DNA of 64,000 nucleotides from Aequorivita aurantiaca. GTDB taxonomy: Bacteria > Bacteroidota > Bacteroidia > Flavobacteriales > Flavobacteriaceae. Below, in pieces: positions 1 through 9,811 of this stretch (position 1 is its first letter; every line of letters begins with the position of its first letter). The translations under genes and the position numbers were made by a program. The notes below the pieces were generated by a model. It was given only the letters and a program-made list of their open reading frames with translations. It was not told the DNA's origin and ran no database searches. Location: positions 124,001 through 188,000 of the forward strand of contig NZ_JAUGQQ010000005.1 of assembly GCF_030410135.1 (NCBI RefSeq), in the 5' to 3' direction.

Positions 1-1523
1 TGAAGGATTGCATCGAAAAAATTCCAATTAAAAAACGAGTCCGTAGCCGATGGTTCCAATGTTTCCAATAGATAACGAATGCCCGGCTGTTGCGTTTTTA
101 TTATAATGTCGCCAGGCTTTAGTGAAACTTGTTCAATGCCTTTTGAAACTTCGGTTCTATAATGCAAATAATGACCTTCAAATGGATTTTTGACCGTTTC
201 AAAACTTTTTATGTGATACACTTCTGCGGAAATAGTTGAATCGTTTTTGATTTCGGAGAATTCAATATTGTTCAATTTTAAAAGGTCAATAACATTCCAG
301 TACCCGTTCGGAACAATGTATGCCGAAGGAATTTTCACGGAATCCATCGGTTTGAAATAGTTGTAGTAAACAACATCTTTTACAAAAGGTTTGTCCAGAA
401 AATATTTTAAGCGGTCTGAACCTGTTATTTTGCTCGGCACCATTTTTCCCTCAAAACCCTTGAAATTTAAAGTGGAAGTTTTGGTGGAATCCACCTCCCA
501 TGAAAGCGGATAATAGCTGCCAACTTTATATTTTTCTACAGCATTTGTCCGTAGGCGTTTAATTTTTGAAGCGTCCTTTTCAGCTATTGAAATAAAACTT
601 TTCATCAATGCGTAAGTGCCTTCAACTCTTTGTTTATACGGTTTTAGCATATGAGTTTCAACCGTAAGTCCGAATGTGTTGAATAGGGTAGTATAGCCCG
701 AGGCATACCGGGGAGAATCTAAAAACTGTGTAAACCCGAGTTCAGGCACTTGGTTGAAAACATTCACATAGGGAGTAATGTCCCATTTTTTTTGCTGAAG
801 CGAATCTTCCAATTGCGGCATTAATGAAGTGTGTAAATAATGCCCCATTTCTCCACCAAGTTTATTATGCTGCGTAAAAAGATGGGTGAGCACATATTGG
901 TAGTCGGCACCATTGCTCACGTGGTTGTCAATAAACAAATCTGGGTTTAACCAATGAAAAATTTCGGCAAAGGCGCGGGCATTTTTGGTGTCATTTTTTA
1001 TAAAATCCCGGTTTAAATCATAGTTTCGCGCATTGCCGCGAAAGCCGTATTCGTCGGGGCCATTTTGGTTGGTTCGGCTTGTGCTGTTTCTGTTTAAAGC
1101 GCCGCCAATATTGTAAATTGGGATGGTAGCGATAATTGTGTTCTTCGGAAAAGGGATTTTATTTTCAGCAAAGTCCCGTAAAAGCAACATTGTGGCATCA
1201 ATTCCGTCGGGCTCCCCGGGATGGATTCCGTTGTTTATTAGCAGAAGGTTTTTGCCGTTTTTTGAAAAGCTTTCCTTTGAATTTTTTTGGGGTGTATTTT
1301 CAGGATCAAATATCACAACGTGCAGCTGGAAGCCGCTATCGGTTTGACCCATTTCATAAACCTTTATTGGTGGAAATTTCTTTTCCAAAGCCAAATAGAA
1401 AGCAATTGTTTCTTGATAGGTGGCGGTTTGGTTTCCTCCAGAGTTCTCAAAAATTGTTTTTATGGGCTGGGCTATAGAATAGTTGAAAACTATAAAAATA
1501 ACGAAGAATATTGTTTTTTGCAT
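1..1523 (-). CDS. M14-family zinc carboxypeptidase, secreted (C-terminus beyond window edge)
   Basis: The reading frame is open from the ATG at 1523 to the left edge, so the C-terminus is missing (about 507 codons present). The N-terminus is a Sec signal peptide (MQKTIFFVIF..., hydrophobic to about residue 18, ending SIAQ). The M14 zinc-binding motif HPGE is at residues 101-104, the conserved Asn-Arg pair at about 171-172 (DLNRDF), and a DNH near residue 200 fits the third zinc ligand. These identify a metallocarboxypeptidase-like enzyme, probably periplasmic or exported, that trims peptides. The C-terminal catalytic Glu cannot be checked. A -7-like box (1528-1535) lies only 5 nt before the ATG, so the message may be leaderless. 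Substrate unknown. Confidence 0.85.
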   Translation of the reverse strand, partial: MQKTIFFVIFIVFNYSIAQPIKTIFENSGGNQTATYQETIAFYLALEKKFPPIKVYEMGQTDSGFQLHVVIFDPENTPQKNSKESFSKNGKNLLLINNGIHPGEPDGIDATMLLLRDFAENKIPFPKNTIIATIPIYNIGGALNRNSTSRTNQNGPDEYGFRGNARNYDLNRDFIKNDTKNARAFAEIFHWLNPDLFIDNHVSNGADYQYVLTHLFTQHNKLGGEMGHYLHTSLMPQLEDSLQQKKWDITPYVNVFNQVPELGFTQFLDSPRYASGYTTLFNTFGLTVETHMLKPYKQRVEGTYALMKSFISIAEKDASKIKRLRTNAVEKYKVGSYYPLSWEVDSTKTSTLNFKGFEGKMVPSKITGSDRLKYFLDKPFVKDVVYYNYFKPMDSVKIPSAYIVPNGYWNVIDLLKLNNIEFSEIKNDSTISAEVYHIKSFETVKNPFEGHYLHYRTEVSKGIEQVSLKPGDIIIKTQQPGIRYLLETLEPSATDSFFNWNFFDAIL

Positions 1524-1527
1524 ACCA

Positions 1528-1535
1528 CAAAAATA
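1528..1535 (-). promoter_or_regulatory. Bacteroidota -7 box for the M14 peptidase
   Basis: TATTTTTG on the minus strand matches TAnnTTTG. It sits 5 nt upstream of the ATG, which would give a leader of almost zero length if used. Confidence 0.4.
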
Positions 1536-1652
1536 AAAGCTTATTACTTTCTTTATCAAGAAACTTCTCAAAAGTTGTAACCACGTCAGGTACGATTATC
1601 CAAAAAATAGTAAAACAATATATTAATTATAGAAAACCTGAAAGCGGTAAAT

Positions 1653-1684
1653 GAAAACGCCCCACAATTTCTTGCAGGGCGATT
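1653..1684 (-). terminator. Rho-independent terminator after rho
   Basis: On the minus strand a stem CGCCCTGCAA / TTGTGGGGCG is followed by TTTTC, 17 nt past the rho stop codon. Confidence 0.7.
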
Positions 1685-1700
1685 TTTCAATATTTATATT

Positions 1701-3401
1701 TTATCCATTCATCGAAATCAAAAACTCTTCGTTGTTCTTGGTCTGTTTGATTCGATCATTAATGAATTCCATTGCTTCCACGGGGTTCATGTCTGCAAGA
1801 TATTTGCGCAATACCCACATACGTTGAATCACGTTTTCATCCAGCAACAAATCATCACGACGCGTGCTGGAAGAAGTTAAATCTATTGCAGGGAAAATTC
1901 TTCGGTTGGAAATTTTTCTGTCCAATTGCAGCTCCATATTTCCGGTTCCTTTGAATTCCTCAAAAATAACCTCGTCCATTTTTGAACCGGTTTCGGTTAA
2001 AGCCGTTGCGATTATGCTGAGCGATCCACCATTTTCAATATTCCTTGCAGCACCAAAAAAGCGCTTTGGTTTGTGAAGTGCATTGGCATCAACCCCACCG
2101 CTCAAAATCTTTCCACTGGCGGGTTGTACGGTATTGTAAGCCCTCGCCAAACGAGTAATGGAATCTAAAAGTATCACCACGTCATGCCCACATTCTACCA
2201 ATCTTTTGGCTTTATCAATAACCAGATTTGCTACACGAACGTGCTCGCTGGCCTCTTTATCAAAGGTGGAAGCTACAACCTCGCCACGAACATTTCGCTG
2301 CATATCCGTAACTTCTTCGGGACGTTCGTCAATCAACAAAACAATTTGGTAAACCTCTGGATGATTTGCAGCAATTGCGTTTGCAATATCTTTCAGAAGC
2401 ATAGTCTTACCTGTTTTTGGCTGCGAAACAATCATGCCACGTTGACCTTTTCCAATGGGTGCAAATAGATCTATAATTCTGGTTGAAATAGTACTTTGTT
2501 TATCGGCAAGATTGAACTTTTCCTGCGGAAAAAGTGGCGTTAAATGTTCAAAGGAAACACGGTCGCGAACCACATTTGGATTTAGCCCATTAATTTTATT
2601 CACTTTTATTAAAGGAAAATATTTCTCACCTTCCTTTGGCGGGCGCACTTCTCCCAAAACGGTATCTCCGGTCTTTAATCCGAAAAGTCTAATTTGTGAC
2701 TGGGAAACATAAATATCATCGGGTGATGAAAGGTAATTGTAATCACTTGAGCGTAGAAAGCCGTAACCATCCTGCATAATATCCAGGACTCCTTCGCTTT
2801 CAATTATGCCATCAAACTCATAATCGGGTTCGCGATAACGGTTGCGGGAATCTTTATTGCCATTGGTTTTGTTATCGTGAACGTTGCCATCTTTTTGTTT
2901 ATGGCCTTGATGTTTTTGACGATTGTCTTGGTTGTTGTTATCGTTGCGTGGGTTTTTTTGGCGGTTGTCACTGCTGTTGGGGTTAGACTTTTGGTGATGA
3001 GGTTTTTTATCGCCTTCGCTTTTTTCAGTTCTCTCATTCCGCTCATTGTTGGAGCGTTTATCCTCAGCCGGTTTTTTGTTGTCATCACTTTTTTTATCGT
3101 GATGTTTCTTTTGGTGCTGCGGTTTTTTGTTCCTGTTTTCGTTTTTTGGAGCCTGTGGTTTCTGTTCCTGTTCAGGATTGTCAACGACTGTGGGGGCATT
3201 TGCCTCTTTCTTTATTTCTGGGGCTGCTTCTTCCGTTTTTTGAACTGCTTTAACCGCCTTAGGATTTGCGGCCTGGTAATCAAGAATTTGATATACCAAA
3301 TCCATTTTTTTTTGAGTGCGATATTTTGGCACATTAAGGTCTTTCGCTATTTCCTGAAGTTCGGGTAGCTTTTTATCTTTTAATTCTGAAATTTCAAACA
3401 T
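1701..3401 (-). CDS. rho: Transcription termination factor Rho
   Basis: 566 aa, against about 420 in E. coli. The ATP-dependent RNA helicase ends transcription at C-rich rut sites. Layout: Rho_N SAP-like domain (about 1-45), a very polar K/N/Q/H-rich low-complexity insert (about 60-195), the cold-shock-type RNA-binding domain (about 200-270), and the RecA-type ATPase with P-loop PKTGKT (about 327-332), Walker [11 protein letters not shown] and the Q/R-loop region. The insert explains the extra length and is common in Bacteroidota Rho proteins. Single-gene unit with its own terminator. The start is supported by the [16 protein letters not shown] opening typical of the family. Confidence 0.97.
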   Translation of the reverse strand: MFEISELKDKKLPELQEIAKDLNVPKYRTQKKMDLVYQILDYQAANPKAVKAVQKTEEAAPEIKKEANAPTVVDNPEQEQKPQAPKNENRNKKPQHQKKHHDKKSDDNKKPAEDKRSNNERNERTEKSEGDKKPHHQKSNPNSSDNRQKNPRNDNNNQDNRQKHQGHKQKDGNVHDNKTNGNKDSRNRYREPDYEFDGIIESEGVLDIMQDGYGFLRSSDYNYLSSPDDIYVSQSQIRLFGLKTGDTVLGEVRPPKEGEKYFPLIKVNKINGLNPNVVRDRVSFEHLTPLFPQEKFNLADKQSTISTRIIDLFAPIGKGQRGMIVSQPKTGKTMLLKDIANAIAANHPEVYQIVLLIDERPEEVTDMQRNVRGEVVASTFDKEASEHVRVANLVIDKAKRLVECGHDVVILLDSITRLARAYNTVQPASGKILSGGVDANALHKPKRFFGAARNIENGGSLSIIATALTETGSKMDEVIFEEFKGTGNMELQLDRKISNRRIFPAIDLTSSSTRRDDLLLDENVIQRMWVLRKYLADMNPVEAMEFINDRIKQTKNNEEFLISMNG

Positions 3402-3570
3402 GTAGAATATACTGTTGTTAATGTTGATACAAATGTTCCTTTTGAGAAGGTAAGTACGTTGAAAAGTTTTACGAAGACTAAGTAACCTTGATTGAACTGG
3501 TTACGAATTGTTCCTGCAATAATACAACAATAAATTAAAAAGTACTGTTATTTTTTTTAAAAAGAAAGAG

Positions 3571-3578
3571 TATTTTTG
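3571..3578 (+). promoter_or_regulatory. -7 box upstream of DUF4293 gene
   Basis: TATTTTTG (TAnnTTTG) ends 22 nt before the ATG at 3601; no clear TTTG about 19 nt further upstream. Confidence 0.5.
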
Positions 3579-3600
3579 CTGCTCATTACAGCTAATTAGA

Positions 3601-4011
3601 ATGATACAACGCGTTCAAACCATTTATTTAATTGTGTCCGCAATAATTATGGGGGCCTTGTTTTTGTGGTTTCCCGTGGTGTTGGGAAAAGATGGTTCTG
3701 TTATTATGGATCGCGATGAACCAGTATTATTCGGACTAATTTTTGTTAGTCTTGCATTGGCGGTTATTTCAATATTAAGTTTTAAAAAACGGCAGCTACA
3801 GTTTGTGCTAAACCGTTTAAATATAATATCAAATTTTGTATTACTAGGAGTTTTCGTTTATCGATTGCTTACATTATCCGGAGAAGCTATTGTTTCAGAG
3901 AAGGGTATTGGGGTGCTGCTTCCCATCATTTCTATCGTATTTTTAGTGCTGGCCAATAAGGCCATAAAAAGGGATGAGGACCTCGTAAAATCTGTTGATC
4001 GTTTACGATAA
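3601..4011 (+). CDS. DUF4293 family membrane protein
   Basis: 136 aa with four predicted membrane segments (about 8-28, 42-60, 72-92, 100-118). The start MIQRVQTIYL is the hallmark opening of DUF4293, a family found in Bacteroidota and of unknown function. Often encoded near rho, as here where the two genes are divergent. No catalytic motif is visible. Followed by a terminator at 4037-4070. Confidence 0.85.
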   Translation: MIQRVQTIYLIVSAIIMGALFLWFPVVLGKDGSVIMDRDEPVLFGLIFVSLALAVISILSFKKRQLQFVLNRLNIISNFVLLGVFVYRLLTLSGEAIVSEKGIGVLLPIISIVFLVLANKAIKRDEDLVKSVDRLR

Positions 4012-4036
4012 ACCAATCTTGGTATATTAGTGCAAG

Positions 4037-4070
4037 AACCCCTGAAGGATGCCACCTTTGGGGGTTTTTT
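4037..4070 (+). terminator. Terminator after DUF4293 gene
   Basis: Nested stem AACCCC...AAGG / CCTT...GGGGTT followed by TTTT. Confidence 0.75.
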
Positions 4071-4175
4071 ATTGAATAATTGAAAAGTAAAAGTTGAGTA
4101 CTATTATTAGAATTTTATTAATTTCCCAAATTCAAAATCCCTATTCGCATAATGATAATGATATTTCGCTCGGAA

Positions 4176-4667
4176 TTATTTATCAAACTCAATTACCTCC
4201 AAATTCTGGATTTTTTCTCCGTCAATTTCAAAACGTAACATAGTGCGTACTTTTTGAAATCCGTGCCTGCCTACCGCGCCGGGGTTCATATGGAGCAAAC
4301 CCGTCGTTTTGTCTGGCATTACTTTCAGTATGTGGGAATGGCCACAAATGAAAATCTTCGGGGGATTGGAATAAATTTCCTGACGAATAGATGGATTGTA
4401 CCGTCCGGGATAACCGCCAATGTGCGTAATCCAAACATCAATTTTTTCGCACATAAACCGGTCGTGAAGCGGAAACTCCATCCGTGCCTCGGTGCTGTCA
4501 ATATTGCCGTACACCGCCCTCAAAGGTTTCAGTTCTTTGATGGCATCAGTAACGGAAAGGTCGCCGATATCGCCCGCGTGCCAAACTTCATCAGCGTTTT
4601 TTACATGCTTCAAAATTTTATCGTCAATGTAACTGTGGGTGTCGCTTAGCAGCAGGATTTTTTTCAA
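4176..4667 (-). CDS. YfcE/MJ0936-type metallophosphoesterase
   Basis: 163 aa, the usual size for this phosphodiesterase family. Calcineurin-like metal motifs in order: SDTH (8-11, DxH), HAGDIGD (about 31-37), YGNID (about 54-58, GN[HD]) and ICGHSH near residue 107 (GHxH). The start MKKILLLSDTHSY is typical. Predicted cytosolic, binding two metal ions (Mn or Ni in characterised relatives); the natural substrate is uncertain. It is divergent from truA. Confidence 0.9.
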   Translation of the reverse strand: MKKILLLSDTHSYIDDKILKHVKNADEVWHAGDIGDLSVTDAIKELKPLRAVYGNIDSTEARMEFPLHDRFMCEKIDVWITHIGGYPGRYNPSIRQEIYSNPPKIFICGHSHILKVMPDKTTGLLHMNPGAVGRHGFQKVRTMLRFEIDGEKIQNLEVIEFDK

Positions 4668-4810
4668 ACCAGATAATTAGATTATTGGAATTTTGGATAG
4701 TTAGATCGCAAAGTTATTATTATTTTGGTTCATTGCCATTTAAAAATAAGTTCCCGATAAACACTAAAACTTTTTAAACAGTTAAACCCATCAACTCCTA
4801 AACTATATCG

Positions 4811-4818
4811 TAATTTTG
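4811..4818 (+). promoter_or_regulatory. -7 box upstream of truA
   Basis: TAATTTTG (TAnnTTTG) ends 23 nt before the TTG start codon at 4842. Confidence 0.5.
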
Positions 4819-4841
4819 TCAATTCTGAAAAAAAAATTCGC

Positions 4842-5588
4842 TTGCGTTATTTTATAGAAATAGCCTATAATGGCAAAAACTACTTTGGATGGCAGCGACA
4901 GCCCAAACAGGTTAGCGTGCAGCAGGTTTTGGAGGAAACGCTTTCAACTATGCTTCGCCGAGAAATAAAGATAACCGGCGCCGGAAGGACCGATGCCGGC
5001 GTGCACGCAAAACAATTATTTGCACATTTTGATATTGGGAAAATTGAAAATAGCGAAGAATTTCTTTTTAGGGCGAATTCGTTTCTTCCGAAGGACATTT
5101 CAATAAAAAATATTCGTGAGGTAAGAAAAGATGCACACGCTCGTTTTGACGCTCTGCAAAGGGAATACGAATATATAATTTCGTTGGGAAAGGATCCTTT
5201 TTCAAATGATTTTGCTTACCAAATTCACAACATGCCCAATGTGGAATTGATGAATCAAGCCGCCAAATTGCTATTGAAGCATAAAGATTTTCAATGCTTT
5301 TCCCGCTCAAAAACCGATGTGAAAACGTACAATTGCACAATTGTGAAGGCGAATTGGGAAGCAAAAAATAATAAACTTATTTTTACAATCGCAGCCGACC
5401 GGTTTTTGCGGAATATGGTTCGCGCAATAGTGGGAACACTTCTGGAAGTTGGTTTTGGAAAAACATCGTTGAAAGAATTTCAGAAAATATTGGATAGTAA
5501 AAGTAGGGAAGCGGCGGGCGCATCGGCTCCAGCGCACGGGTTATATTTAACGAAAGTGGAGTATCCGGAAAATATATTTCTAACATAA
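4842..5588 (+). CDS. truA: tRNA pseudouridine(38-40) synthase TruA
   Basis: 248 aa. Isomerises uridines at positions 38-40 of the tRNA anticodon arm. The catalytic Asp lies in GAGRTDAGVHA (about 46-56), and the family opening RYFIEIAYNGKNYFGWQ is present. TTG is the start codon: no in-frame ATG lies upstream, the -7 box is correctly placed, and residue 2 onward matches the family N-terminus. Standalone gene, 106 nt before the ABC exporter. Confidence 0.95.
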   Translation: MRYFIEIAYNGKNYFGWQRQPKQVSVQQVLEETLSTMLRREIKITGAGRTDAGVHAKQLFAHFDIGKIENSEEFLFRANSFLPKDISIKNIREVRKDAHARFDALQREYEYIISLGKDPFSNDFAYQIHNMPNVELMNQAAKLLLKHKDFQCFSRSKTDVKTYNCTIVKANWEAKNNKLIFTIAADRFLRNMVRAIVGTLLEVGFGKTSLKEFQKILDSKSREAAGASAPAHGLYLTKVEYPENIFLT

Positions 5589-5694
5589 AATATTCAGAGC
5601 TTTTTCAATGAACCTGCAAGAACTATAGGTTAAAATAAAAGAGAAAAAATTACAAATTGATTGATAAATCAGTCACGAACTAAAGAAAATAAAA

Positions 5695-7461
5695 GTGTCA
5701 GAATCCACAGGAAATGCGTTTGATTTTAAGCTTTTTAAGCGATTATTAGCTTTCACTAAGCCCTATCGTGCCGTTTTTTATTTTGTGGCTTTTGCGGCAA
5801 TCATCATGTCGGCACTCGCGGTGCTGCGTCCCTATCTTTTAAAACTGGCCATTGACAATTCCATGGTTCCGAAAGATGGTGATGAGTTTATGAAATACAT
5901 CATATTAATGGTAGTTGTACTGCTGTTGGAGGTCATTTTTCAATTCGCCTTTATTTTTTATACCAATTGGCTGGGGCAAAGTGTAATTAGAGATATGCGC
6001 CAGAAACTCTTCAAGTTGATGATGAGTTTTAAAATGAAATATTTCGATAAAAGCGCCGTCGGAAGATTGACAACTCGCGCCGTGAACGATGTTGAAACCA
6101 TTTCCAGCATTTTCAGCGAGGGTTTGTTTATGATTATTAGTGATCTTTTAAAAATGATAGTTATTGCCGGATTTATGCTTTATCAAAGCTGGCGACTGTC
6201 CTTAATAGTCTTTGTAGTTTTACCTTTTATACTCTATGCAACTAGGATTTTCCAAAAGGCGATGAAGGTTGCTTTCGAAGACGTTCGGAATCAAGTGGCC
6301 AATTTAAATACCTTTGTTCAGGAACGCATCACCGGAATGAAAATAGTGCAGATTTTCACGCGGGAGAAAACCGAATATGATCGTTTTCAGGAAATAAATA
6401 AAGACCATCGAAAAGCGTGGATAAAAACAGTGTGGTACAACTCTATTTTTTTTCCCATTGCTGAAACCGCGGGGGCTGTGGCCACAGGGTTGGTGGTTTG
6501 GTACGGCGGTTTGAATGTTATTGGAGGCGGCCTGGTAACCCTCGGTATTATCACTGCCTTTATACAGTATGCGGAAATGCTTTTTAGACCCCTGCGCCAA
6601 ATTGCCGATAAATTCAACACCTTACAAATGGGAATGGTTGCCGCAAACCGGGTTTTCGGAATTTTGGACACTAAGTCGCATATTGCTGATACTGGCACGG
6701 TGGAATATACAGCTACAAATGGCGAAATTGAATTTAAGGAAGTCCATTTTGGATATAATGAGGATGAAGAGGTTATAAAAGGCATTTCCTTTAGGGCAAA
6801 TCCGGGCGAAACCGTTGCAATTGTGGGAGCCACGGGAGCGGGAAAAAGTACAATTATCAATTTATTGAATCGTTTTTACGAAATAAATAGCGGCGAAATC
6901 TTAATAGACGGAATTTCTATAAAAAATTATAAACTCGCTTCCCTGCGAAGCCAAATTGCGGTGGTTTTGCAGGATGTCTTTCTTTTTGCCGATTCCATTT
7001 TGAACAATATTACCCTTGGCAATCCAGCCATTTCTGAAGCTGAGGTAATTGCCGCAGCCAAGGAAATAGGGGTGCATAAATTTATTGAATCGCTGCCGGG
7101 TGGTTATCATTACAATGTAAAGGAACGCGGAAGCATGCTCTCATCAGGGCAGCGGCAATTAATTTCATTCCTGCGGGCATATGTTAGCAAGCCCAGTATT
7201 TTAATTTTGGATGAAGCCACTTCATCCGTAGATACTTATTCTGAAGAATTGATTCAAACGGCTACGGATAAAATTACCGAAGACCGCACTTCAATAGTCA
7301 TAGCCCACCGACTGGCGACAATTAAAAAAGCCGATAAAATTATTGTAATGGACGCGGGCAAAATTGTGGAAGTGGGCACACACCAGCAACTATTGCAGCT
7401 TGAAAAGGGTTTCTACAGAAATCTTTACGAAGTGCAGTTTATGGCTGAGGAATCCATTTAA
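5695..7461 (+). CDS. MsbA-like ABC exporter (fused permease and ATPase)
   Basis: 588 aa half-transporter, expected to act as a homodimer in the inner membrane. Residues 1-315 form the six-helix ABC exporter domain. The nucleotide-binding domain has Walker A GATGAGKST (about 378-386), the signature as LSSGQRQ (the usual second G is S), Walker B ILILDEATS and an H-loop IAHRLAT. Start codon is GTG. The family exports lipids, lipid A precursors or drugs; sequence alone does not choose. Ends 2 nt from the convergent cdaA stop, with no terminator hairpin between them. Confidence 0.92.
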   Translation: MSESTGNAFDFKLFKRLLAFTKPYRAVFYFVAFAAIIMSALAVLRPYLLKLAIDNSMVPKDGDEFMKYIILMVVVLLLEVIFQFAFIFYTNWLGQSVIRDMRQKLFKLMMSFKMKYFDKSAVGRLTTRAVNDVETISSIFSEGLFMIISDLLKMIVIAGFMLYQSWRLSLIVFVVLPFILYATRIFQKAMKVAFEDVRNQVANLNTFVQERITGMKIVQIFTREKTEYDRFQEINKDHRKAWIKTVWYNSIFFPIAETAGAVATGLVVWYGGLNVIGGGLVTLGIITAFIQYAEMLFRPLRQIADKFNTLQMGMVAANRVFGILDTKSHIADTGTVEYTATNGEIEFKEVHFGYNEDEEVIKGISFRANPGETVAIVGATGAGKSTIINLLNRFYEINSGEILIDGISIKNYKLASLRSQIAVVLQDVFLFADSILNNITLGNPAISEAEVIAAAKEIGVHKFIESLPGGYHYNVKERGSMLSSGQRQLISFLRAYVSKPSILILDEATSSVDTYSEELIQTATDKITEDRTSIVIAHRLATIKKADKIIVMDAGKIVEVGTHQQLLQLEKGFYRNLYEVQFMAEESI

Positions 7462-7463
7462 TT

Positions 7464-8237
7464 TCAACTTAAATCCTTCTTTAAAATTTTGAACAGCTCA
7501 TCCGTATTTTCGAATAATACGAAATCCCCATCCTTTAAATAGGAAATCTGTCCGTTTTCCTCGGAAACAACCAAGCATACGGCATCTGTTTTTTCAGAAA
7601 TTCCAACTGCTGCCCTATGCCTAAGTCCGAAGCGCAAAGGAATTTTTTTATCGTTGGAAACAGGTAGTATAACACGGGTTGCGGTAATTCTATTTTCTTC
7701 AATAATCATTGCCCCGTCGTGCAAGGGACTGTTTTTAAAAAAAATACTCTCAATAATTGGCTGATTAACTTCTAAGTTCATTTCGTCACCCGTGTTTTTA
7801 ACAAAATCCAGGCTATTGTTTCGCTGAAGTACAATCAAGGCTCCGGTATGTGAAGCGGACATTTTTTTGCAGGCAGCCATAATTCCTTCTAAATTTGTCC
7901 TAAGGCCGGAATCGTTGCCGGAAAATCGAAATTGTTTTAAAAAGCGCCTTCGGGCGTTGAAATTTGTTGAACCCAGCATTAGCAAAAACTTTCGAATTTC
8001 CGGCTGAAACACTACTACCAATGCAAACATTCCGACGCCAAGAAAACCACCCAAAATCTTGCTAAGCAGTTCCATTTCTAAAAGTTGGGTAACTACGAAA
8101 ATGGCGTACACAATGATAATTCCCACCAAAATGTTGATGGCCACAGTGCCCTTCACTAAGTTATAGAGGTAGTACAGCAGGAATGCAACCAGCACTATGT
8201 CCACAATGTCTATAATTCGTATGTCGAGAAAGTCCAA
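7464..8237 (-). CDS. cdaA: Diadenylate cyclase CdaA (membrane-bound)
   Basis: 257 aa. Makes the second messenger c-di-AMP from two ATP. Three N-terminal membrane helices (about 10-30, 35-52, 60-80) precede the DAC domain, which has both catalytic motifs: DGA in SPLHDGAMI (about 171-173) and RHR in GLRHRAAVG (about 205-207). The start is TTG; the next residues DFLDIRIIDIVDI match the family opening. It lies 50 nt downstream of folP on the same strand, a common flavobacterial arrangement, so co-transcription is likely. Confidence 0.93.
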   Translation of the reverse strand: MDFLDIRIIDIVDIVLVAFLLYYLYNLVKGTVAINILVGIIIVYAIFVVTQLLEMELLSKILGGFLGVGMFALVVVFQPEIRKFLLMLGSTNFNARRRFLKQFRFSGNDSGLRTNLEGIMAACKKMSASHTGALIVLQRNNSLDFVKNTGDEMNLEVNQPIIESIFFKNSPLHDGAMIIEENRITATRVILPVSNDKKIPLRFGLRHRAAVGISEKTDAVCLVVSEENGQISYLKDGDFVLFENTDELFKILKKDLS

Positions 8238-8287
8238 AAGGGTGCGATTTTTTGTAAAAGTACTTTAAAAATTTAAATGGTTCGTCT

Positions 8288-9115
8288 TCACGATTTCAGG
8301 TTTTCAAACAATTTTACGCATTCTACAGCTTCCTTTACATCGTGAACACGAATAATGGCGGCGCCTTTTAAAAGCGCTATTGTATTTAGAGAAGTCGTTC
8401 CGTTCAAAGCAAATTCTGCGGATGTTTCAAGCGTTTTGTAAATCAGCGATTTTCGGGAAATTCCGGCTAAAATCGGAACGTCCAAATTTTGAAATAATTC
8501 CAAATTATTTAAAAGCTGAAAACTTTGTTGGCGGGTTTTTGCAAAGCCAAAACCCGGATCGGCTATAATGTCGTTAATGCCTTCTTTCCGGGCGAGTGCT
8601 ATTTTTTCAGATAAATCCTTTAAAACTTCCTTGGTCACGTTGTTGTAATCCGTAAGTTTCGCCATGGTTTGTGGGGTGCCCCGCATGTGCATCAAAATAT
8701 ACGGCACTTTCAATTTTGCAACTGTTTTATACATTTCTGCATCTAAGGTTCCGCCAGAAACATCGTTTACAATTGCGGCTCCGGCTTCAATCGCACTTTG
8801 TGCAACGGCACTACGGAAGGTGTCAATGGAAATAATGGTTTCGGGAAATTTTTGCAGGACACTTTCAATGGCTGCAACCACTCTATAAGTTTCTTCCTTT
8901 TCAGAAATCTCCGCAGCGCCGGGACGGGTGCTGTAACCGCCAATATCCAAAAATGTGGCTCCTTCCGAAAGCATTGTTTCGGCTTGCTTTAAAACTTCAT
9001 TTTCTGAAAATGTTTTTCCGCCGTCATAAAATGAATCGGGCGTAACATTTATGATGCCCATCACTTTGGGCACGGAAAGGTCTATGAGTTTGCCGCGGCA
9101 ATTAAGGGTCTGCAA
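8288..9115 (-). CDS. folP: Dihydropteroate synthase
   Basis: 275 aa from the TTG at 9115. Condenses dihydropterin pyrophosphate with p-aminobenzoate in folate synthesis; the target of sulfonamides. Signatures: MGIINVTPDSFYDGG near the N-terminus, DIGGYSTRPGA, NDVSGG, and the C-terminal LAGISRKS and RVHDV. The frame extends to 9262, but that part looks non-coding (F/N/K-rich), would overlap the divergent DUF1599 gene, and lacks the family's usual start; TTG followed by QTLNCRGKLIDLS fits DHPS N-termini. The start is inferred. Lies upstream of cdaA. Confidence 0.93.
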   Translation of the reverse strand: MQTLNCRGKLIDLSVPKVMGIINVTPDSFYDGGKTFSENEVLKQAETMLSEGATFLDIGGYSTRPGAAEISEKEETYRVVAAIESVLQKFPETIISIDTFRSAVAQSAIEAGAAIVNDVSGGTLDAEMYKTVAKLKVPYILMHMRGTPQTMAKLTDYNNVTKEVLKDLSEKIALARKEGINDIIADPGFGFAKTRQQSFQLLNNLELFQNLDVPILAGISRKSLIYKTLETSAEFALNGTTSLNTIALLKGAAIIRVHDVKEAVECVKLFENLKS

Positions 9116-9246
9116 TTTCTTTGAATTTGGATTTTCAAAATTCGACTTTTTTACGGTAATGTGCCAATTCCACAATAACTTTGAGACTTCAACTTTGAAC
9201 TTTGAACTATTTAAGCGAAATTTACGCAAAATCTTACACATCATTA

Positions 9247-9801
9247 ATGGCGGATACTTCAAACCAATACAACGAACAAATTGAAAAATGCAGGGAGTTG
9301 TTTATCAAGAAAATGCACGATTACGGAAGTGCGTGGCGCATTCTTCGGCTTCCTTCCCTCACGGACCAGATTTTTATAAAAGCACAGCGAATCCGCGGTT
9401 TGCAACAAAATTCCGAAAGAAAAATTGAAGAAGATGAAACCAGTGAGTTTATCGGCGTGGTAAATTACGCCATCATGGCGCTCATTCAACTAGACAAAGG
9501 AATAGTGGAGCAACCTGATTTTTCTTTGGAAGAAGCAACCCAGCTTTATGATGAGCAGGTTGCAAAAACCAAGCAGTTGATGATGGACAAAAACCACGAT
9601 TATGGCGAGGCGTGGCGCGATATGCGGGTAAGTTCGCTCACGGATTTAATTCTTCAAAAATTATTGCGCGTAAAACAAATTGAAAACAACCGCGGAAAAA
9701 CCTTGGTATCGGAAGGGATTGATGCCAATTATCAGGATATGATTAATTATGCGATTTTTGCGTTGATTCATTTGGAAAAGGGAAAAGAGAATAAACAATA
9801 A
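9247..9801 (+). CDS. DUF1599 protein with two tandem domains
   Basis: 184 aa from the ATG at 9247 (the frame opens at 9202, within the folP intergenic region). DUF1599 is predicted to be nucleotide-modification associated. Two copies of one module are visible: MHDYGSAWRILRLPSLTD (about 23-40) and KNHDYGEAWRDMRVSSLTD (about 115-133), each followed by a helix starting QK/KL and a conserved NYAIMALIQL / NYAIFALIHL segment. The duplication is internal and full-length. In flavobacteria it commonly neighbours folP and the DoxX/BT_3928 gene, as here. Biochemical role unknown. Confidence 0.85.
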   Translation: MADTSNQYNEQIEKCRELFIKKMHDYGSAWRILRLPSLTDQIFIKAQRIRGLQQNSERKIEEDETSEFIGVVNYAIMALIQLDKGIVEQPDFSLEEATQLYDEQVAKTKQLMMDKNHDYGEAWRDMRVSSLTDLILQKLLRVKQIENNRGKTLVSEGIDANYQDMINYAIFALIHLEKGKENKQ

Positions 9802-9811
9802 AATATAGAGA

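Noticed and set aside
2877-3368. 163-codon hydrophobic plus-strand ORF opposite rho
   Set aside because: It is the antisense of the K/N/Q-rich Rho insert; Lys/Asn codons read backwards as Phe/Val/Leu, mimicking a membrane protein.
9116-9262. N-terminal extension of folP
   Set aside because: Would overlap the divergent DUF1599 upstream region, is low-complexity, and is absent from the DHPS family.
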